From: Diphasiastrum complanatum
Taxonomy: Eukaryota > Streptophyta > Lycopodiopsida > Lycopodiales > Lycopodiaceae
Length of the DNA: 64,000 nt
Assembly: GCA_029204225.1 (NCBI GenBank)
Contig: CM055093.1
Span: 1,038,117 to 1,102,116 of the forward strand
Direction of reading: 5' to 3'
Shown: positions 57,286 to 64,000 of the stretch, in pieces
Numbering within the stretch: position 1 is the stretch's first letter
Layout of the letters: every line of letters starts with the position of its first letter
Program-made: the position numbers and the translations under genes
The notes under the pieces: model-generated
The model's database searches: none
Seen by the model: only the letters and a program-made list of their open reading frames with translations
What the model was told of the DNA's origin: nothing

Positions 57286-57428
57286 ATTTTCGTAGCCTGA
57301 TAAGCTTCCACAGTAACAAGACTCTACTAGCCGATAGAGTAATTGTCTTCTTGTTCTGTAATTTAGCATCAGATTTTCATACTTAAGTCACCGATAGTTA
57401 TTCCTATCACCTAGACTAATCTTCCACA

Positions 57429-60400
57429 TGGATTCCCAAGGGAAAGCCAGTCCTATCATGGACAAGCTTGATGGAGCCAATTACCATCTGTGGAAATTTA
57501 AGATGAAAATAATGCTAATGGCTAAATAATTGTATGTCATTGTTATAGGTGCAGAAGGGAAACCCGAAGCAGATGACACAGCAATCTCCAGATGGAAGCT
57601 GAAGGATGGAAAGGCTTTCGTGTTGATCATCCTCAATATTTTGGATACTCAGATCGGCCATGTATCCAAAGCCTAGACATCCAAAGATGTCTGGGAAATT
57701 TTGAGCACATTATATGAAGTGCGAGATATAGCTTCCAAGCTACATCTCAGGAAGAAATTTTACTCCCTCAAGATGGCGAGTGGTGATTCCCTGCTCAATT
57801 CAAGAACCTGCTGAAGCAAATGACCATTGTCAGATCTATCATCAACGATCAAGACACAGTGATGCAACTGCTTACAAGCTTGTCAAGCTCATACAATAGC
57901 TGGATGATGATCATCACGACACATCCAGAACTGACTCTTTCGACAGCTGAATGATGATCATCACGACACATCCAGAACTGACTCTTTTGACAGTCATTAC
58001 AATGTTGTTGCAGGAAGACACGCGGAGGAACAAAGCCTCAAGTTCCTCAGCTGATTCTCATGCCTTGTACACGAACAAGAGCATGACTAAAAGAGGAAGA
58101 AGAAAGGTCCAAAAAAATCAAAGCAAGACCAAAAACCAGCACAGCACAAGGAACAGTCGAATCCACAAACGAAGAAAAAACTGTTCTGCAGATACTACAA
58201 GCGAAACAACTACAAAATTTAAGGCTGTCGGATATTACAAGCTAAGAACAACAACAAGGGTCAGTCAAATCAAGTGGCCAATGCAGCTAAAGAAGCTCCA
58301 TAGCCCATTCAAAAAGCAGATCATGATGCCTTTATAACCAGCCATCATGGAGCATCTAGCGACAATTCTTGGTTTTTGGATTCCGGTGTCACTCAGTCTC
58401 ATTAGTTGTTTCAAGTCCTATACACCCTACAGTACCAACAAATATGTTCACCTTGGCGATAATAGCACACAAGCTATTAAAGGTGAAGGTATTGTAAGAT
58501 TGAGCTTTGCAAATGATCAATCTAAGCTACTTTCTAAAGTTCTGTATGTACTCAACTTATCTACAAATTCTCTGTAAGCTAAACCATAGATCTAGGACAT
58601 AAAGTAGAATTCGAATGTGATCAATGCAAAGTAGTTGATAGGACATGCAAGATTGTAGCACTCAGAAAGAGGCATGGATACTTGTATAGATTAAGTCATT
58701 GCTTTTTTGCCTCTAATCAGGCACTCAATACTTCTATTCAAGCAAATAAAAGTTTACTTTGGCATTATAGACTTGGTCACTTGAATCATACTGTTGTACA
58801 ACAAATGTCTAGACATTCTATTATTCTTGATCTAGACTATCCTCATGATAAAGTTAAGTAACCTGTCTGTCAAGACTGTCTAGTTGGCAAATAGACTAGA
58901 AAACCATTTAGATCAAGCCATCAGCATACTGCTAAAAGATTGTTAGACATTGTACATTCAGACATTTGTGGCCCGATGAAAAATCTTTTGCTGAAAAATG
59001 CAAAGTATTTTATAACTTTTATTGATGAATTTTCCAAAAGGACTATGGTGTACTTTATCAAAAAGAAATCACAAGCCTTCAATCGCTTCAGAATCTTCGA
59101 GGAGCGTGCAAAAAAAGAGACTAGAAGGACGATCAAGGGCTTAAGGTCAGACAATGGTGGAGAGTACATCTCTGCTGAGTTTAAGGAGTACCTCCAGAGC
59201 CAAGGCATTGAGCAGCAATTCATCACTCCTTACAGTCCTCAGTCAGATGGCTTAGCCGAGAGGAAGAACCGTACTCTGGTTGAATCAGCCAAATGTATGC
59301 TAGTGCATGCATCGCTGCCCAAGAGCTTCTAACTCAAAGCTATCTCCACTGCAGCTTATGTCCAGAACAGATGTTCGACCAAGGCTCTCTTAGGCAAAAC
59401 ACCCGATGAGGTGTGGACAAACTCTAAGCCTTCTGTGAAGAACCTAAGAGTATTCGGATGCGTTGCCTACAAGGAAGAAATTCGACTTCCAAAGGCTCAA
59501 GACCATCCTGATTGGATATACTTCATCTGATAGCACATACAAGCTGTATGATCCTGATACCCAGCAAGTTTTGTATAGCCGGGATATGGTCTTTATCGAG
59601 GATCAGTTTGTTGACGTCAAAGGCAAAGATATTATTCCAGGAGAACCTTCATCACCTGCCATTGACACGACAATCAGAGCTTCGGGCTCATGTGTGTCCA
59701 TTATCGACCCACTATTTGACAGCGAATCAAACGAAGACGTTGCTGCTACCCAGCAACAAGTCCCAGGAGTGGTTCTTCAGTCGATTCCTCCCAGAAGATC
59801 AAGCCGAGTGCGCACACAGCCCACAAGGTATACTCCCGAGTCTGCATGTCTCTTGATACGAGAACCGACAATAGTCAAAGAGGCACTCAGCCAACCAGAC
59901 TCTGGTCTCTAGAGAGAAGCTATGGACAGAGAGTATTCTTCTATGATCAAGAACCAACTTCAAGATCAAATACAATGCCAATGGAGCAATTGATTGAAAG
60001 AAGACAAGATTGGTAGCATGAGAATTCACTCAGATCCCTAACATCGACTACTGAGACTTTCAGTCCTGTAGTCAAACATTCGTCGATCCGAGCACTCTAT
60101 CATATGCTGTAATTGCCAACCTTGAAGTGCACCAACTTGATGTACAAACAGCTTATCTGAATGGAGTTATACAAGAAGACATCTACATGATCTAGCCCAA
60201 AGGATACGTTTTGGAAGGTATGAAGAATCATGTCTGTAAGCTCCATAAAGCACTTTACGAATTGAAACAGTCTGCTAGAGCTTGGTTTCAAAGGATCAAC
60301 ACATTCCTCATCGAACAAGGATTCCAACCAAGCACTGTTGATTGCAACGTCTATTCCAAGTCGGTGCAACAATCCTTCATTATCATCACCTTATACATGG

Positions 60401-61290
60401 ATGATACGTTGATTTTCAGCAACAACACCAATTTGGTCAAGGATTCTAAATAGATGTTGTTTTCAGAGTTCAACATGACTAATCTACGCGAAGCTCACTT
60501 CTGTCTGGCCATTCAGATCCACAGAGACAAAGTGAGACGACTGATCTATATCACTCAACAAAGGTATCTTCACAATGTTCTTAACATATACAATCGAATA
60601 AATTGTAAATTAACTCACTCACCGATGGATCCAGGCCTATATTTGTCGAAGGACCAATGTCCCCGGACCAAGCAGAAAGAGGAGCAGATGAGAGAGTATC
60701 CTTATCGATTGACATTTGGATCTCTCATGTACACAATGGTCTATACAAGACCTGACATCTTTTTTGCAGTAAGCTCACTCAGCCAATATATGGCTAATCC
60801 TGGCATTATCCATTGGAAGGCTCTCATAAGAGTCATGAGGTATATTCGAGCTACAATGGACCAATGCATCTGCTATGGAGAAGTCAGCAATGACAATCTT
60901 CATTAGCTCAGTGGATATTTTGATGCAAGCTGGGGAGGAGATGTAGACAATCATAAGTCCACATCTGGATTTACATTCTTCTTCAACGACGGTCCTATCT
61001 CATGGAACAGTCGTAAGCAAACCTCTATTGCTCTTTCTTCTACAGAAGCAGAATACATTGTTGCTTCCCAATCTATTAAAGAAGCGTTTTGGTTGACAAA
61101 TTTACTATTAGGACGTTAGTTTGTATCAATACAATCCCACAATTATAGTCTATGATAATCAAAGTACTATTGCCTTATCGGCCAACCCTAGATTTCACTC
61201 TAGGAGTAAGCACATTGAAATCAGATATCACTACATCAAGGTCAAGGTTCTCAACAAGGAGGTAAGCTTAATGTACTGTAGAATGTAGGA
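57429..61290 (+). pseudogene. R11: degraded copia polyprotein, all domains traceable
   Basis: A different copia lineage from R1 and R3. Gag from the ATG at 57429 (DKLDGANYHLWKFKMKIMLM, a stop, then SKLHLRKKFYSLKMASGDS). Protease trace WFLDSGVTQSH near 58370; LWHYRLGHLNHTVVQQMSRH (58760); integrase VHSDICGPMK (58950), FIDEFSKRTMVYF, RSDNGGEYISAEFKEYL (59145) and SDGLAERKNRTLVESAK with all three acidic positions present; linker PRRSSRVRTQPTRY (59790); RT VHQLDVQTAYLNGVIQEDIY, LHKALYELKQSARAWF and LYMDDTLIFSN (60395, YMDD instead of the usual YVDD); RNase H DASWGGDVDNHKSTSGF and ALSSTEAEYIVASQSIKEAF (61030). At least ten stops or shifts. No 3' LTR; sequence similarity ends near 61290. Confidence 0.88.
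57909..57998 (+). repeat. 45-base tandem duplication in R11 gag
   Basis: The piece gatgatgatcatcacgacac...actcttt(c/t)gacag occurs twice in a row with one or two differences. It shifts the original gag frame. Confidence 0.85.
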
Positions 61291-61559
61291 CTACCAATGG
61301 TGCCCTTATAGAAAAGCTAAGGTACCTTGTAAATCAGTTTTTAAGGCATTTGTCAGAGTGTCACATCTTTTGCATTTTTACCAACATTAATTTCAGCGAA
61401 GGCTCATGCACTGTGCAATTAGATTTGACAACGACATCAGCCACACACAATTTCTCACAAACAGCACATCCACTTTGTACTTTCTTTATCTGCACACCTA
61501 TAAAATTATATATATATTGAATACCATCTAGTCTCTGTTTGTGAATCATATATGCATGT
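61291..61559. other. Unassigned junction region
   Basis: Between the end of R11 coding similarity and the part that aligns with the R1-type LTR; either may extend into it. Confidence 0.4.
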
Positions 61560-61697
61560 TACATTGTGCTCTTGCCAAGTTAGATTTGTGAGATAGATCT
61601 TGGATTTCAATCTATGTTTGATCTTTGTGAAATCACCACATCTTAGGAGATCATAATCATACACTTTTGGGGAGTCCAACACGTGTGAAATTTAACA
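61560..61697 (+). repeat. R12 5' LTR, 3' portion
   Basis: Aligns with the last 140 bases of the R1 LTR (GATAGATCTTG...CACCTTAGGAGATCA...CACGTGTGAAAT) and ends TTTAACA. The G-box-like ACACGTGT is kept. The LTR start could not be placed. Confidence 0.75.
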
Positions 61698-62616
<919 letters not shown>

Positions 62617-63102
62617 ATGGCTTCCATAGGTTCCTTTTTGTTGGAGCATGGTGAGAGATTGAACACCTCCAATTATGCCATTTGGAAGGTGAGGATGGGG
62701 TCCATTTTGGTACTTCAAGATTGAGATTGTGTTAGGACTTGAGGAGGATCCTCAAGTGCTCCAAGAGGTCCAAAAGTACAAGAAGAGGGCAGGATGGACC
62801 TACATATAAGGAAGATGAATGTTTCCAATGAAGTGTTGAGGGAGATTGGCTCATGCACGTCAATCAAGGAGGCTTGGGACACATTGAAATCCATTTATGA
62901 GGCAAGGAACACATCAAGGTTGCTCAGACTAAGGAAGCAAATCTTTCAAAGCTTCCAAAGGAGTGATGAGATTGCCTCAAATTATGTTTTGAGAGTCAAA
63001 AGTCTTCATAGAGAGCTTGCTTGCATAGGAGACCAGCTCAAGTGATCCTAAATGGGCTGAAGGAAAAATTTGACAATCTTGTCCAATCTTATGCAATCAA
63101 GT
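62617..63102 (+). pseudogene. R12 Gag, truncated
   Basis: ATG at 62617, then EHGERLNTSNYAIWKVRMGS, a deletion and stop at about 62722, then IRKMNVSNEVLREIGSCTS, AWDTLKSIYEARNTSRLLRL, SFQRSDEIASNYVLRVKSLH and LACIGD, a second small deletion near 63037, and FDNLVQSYAIK at the end. It is the same Gag as R1. Homology ends at about 63102, where unrelated sequence begins. Confidence 0.88.
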
Positions 63103-63282
63103 GTAGGGTGTGTAGAACGAGTGGTGAGCAGCCCTTCGTCTGTCAAGAAGGGTTAGAACACAAGGATAGGCTCCTAGCTATACTTAGTTGCTAGTTTAGA
63201 TGCTTCCTAACTCTACTTTAACACTACCCCAACTTAACTCTACTTTCTCTAACTCTAAGCACAAGCATTCATCATGGTTGTA

Positions 63283-63284
<2 letters not shown>
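63103..63284. other. Start of unassigned sequence after R12
   Basis: Begins TGTAGGGTGTGTAG at the break in Gag; TG at this point could be the end of an inserted LTR element, but the partner end lies outside the window if it exists. Confidence 0.35.

Positions 63285-63367
<83 letters not shown>
63285..63367 (+). repeat. (GA)n tract, 83 bp
   Basis: Perfect run in non-coding DNA. Confidence 0.92.
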
Positions 63368-63370
<3 letters not shown>

Positions 63371-64000
63371 GGAGGTTAGCTCAAGTGCTAAATATGTAGG
63401 CTAAAGTAGAAACCATAACTATTACAAACAATAACAATGGAAATGGAAGCAAAAAGCAAAACACAACAAGAGACAATAACAAGATTGATTAGCACTTGAG
63501 GATGCTTGCACTCCAATTTGGTAGAGTTTTCTCCTCTCCATAAGCATGTAAAATGGTTACAAATGGTGCCTTTTTATCTTTGGGGTGGCCCTTGCTATTG
63601 CTTCCTATTGGCTACTTGCAAGAAGGAGGGATTGAGATCCACACCCTTCATAAGAAGCACAAACTAATCTATGGTGTAGAAAGAAACACACCCCACCTAC
63701 CACCATTTGACCTTTGACTAATTACAAAAACTTAGGAACTTAAGTTTAACTTAACTTTGGTCTTCTAATATTATTTTTAATTACATGGCCCAAAGTCTAG
63801 TTTATACAAAAATGATTATGTACAAGTGCTCATTGGGCCATGGGCTTACGCATGCATGATGCCACGACCCTCGCAACTTATTTCTACTTTTTTCGACTAT
63901 TTTATTTATTTACACGAGAATATCCCCAATAGAGCCTCCAACCTGAAGTAGTGTCGGCGGTCCCTCGGCACTATGGTGTTTAGTAGAGTGTCTGTTTTGC
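63368..64000. other. No recognised gene to the window end
   Basis: AT-rich in the first part, with no open frame of note; GC content rises over the last 80 bases. Possibly the inside of an LTR that continues beyond the window. Confidence 0.4.

Overview
The window is nuclear DNA of a land plant with a large, transposon-filled genome. The evidence is Ty1-copia retrotransposons primed from the plant initiator-Met site (TGGTATCAGAGC), a plant-type arginine decarboxylase relic, an S1/self-incompatibility-like secreted protein, CACTA transposases with GT-AG introns, and very long perfect (CT)n/(AG)n tracts. DUF7869 and a non-angiosperm-looking Tnp2 type make a fern, lycophyte or gymnosperm plausible, but the sequence alone does not settle this. 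I recognised no rRNA, tRNA or CRISPR. Most of the roughly 64 kb is dead or non-autonomous mobile DNA; the only plausible host gene with an open frame is the small S1-like gene at 9.6 kb.

Layout. 0-3.4 kb: split DUF7869 gene (-), copia fragments, PIF1/Helitron-like helicase relic. 5.4-6.8 kb: two tandem arginine decarboxylase pseudogene pieces (-). 7.2-8.9 kb: acidic ORF with one internal stop, CACTA-like terminus, gypsy RNase H and copia Gag scraps. 9.5-9.9 kb: S1-like gene behind a TATA box and CT-rich leader. 11.9-12.75 kb: unrecognised exon-like relic (-). 13.3-16.7 kb: Tnp2/CACTA transposase with two introns (+). 17.03-22.12 kb: complete young copia-derived element R1 (+). 22.6-27.2 kb: gypsy/copia chimera, microsatellites, CACTA second-ORF gene, GC-rich tandem repeat, inverted satellite, Tnp2 piece (all genes -). 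27.80-32.56 kb: complete element R2 (-) with target duplication ATTCC. 33.29-38.42 kb: copia R3 (-) with RT and RNase H but broken integrase. 38.42-41.68 kb: non-coding LTR-element interior plus 3' LTR (+). 41.9-44.1 kb: CACTA N-terminal piece and a satellite array. 44.1-55.7 kb: mosaic of at least eight copia/gypsy fragments in both orientations, including R4 and R10. 56.8-61.3 kb: degraded copia R11 (+). 61.5-63.1 kb: copia R12 5' end (+) with a 179-bp AG tract. The end is unassigned.

Main finding. R1, R2 and R10 are copia-derived, lack reverse transcriptase, and share a coding region I do not recognise. It occupies the place of RT/RNase H and ends in a KE(I/A)LSW-type tail. In R1 and R2 it lies in one long open frame. 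R1 keeps Gag and protease; R2 keeps only a zinc knuckle and has the two blocks of the region in swapped order. These look like non-autonomous elements carrying a novel conserved domain, probably mobilised in trans by relatives of R3/R4. R4 independently has its RT replaced by other coding-like DNA. A second theme is that several long CT/AG tracts lie exactly where intact relatives have only a short CT/GA-rich seed.
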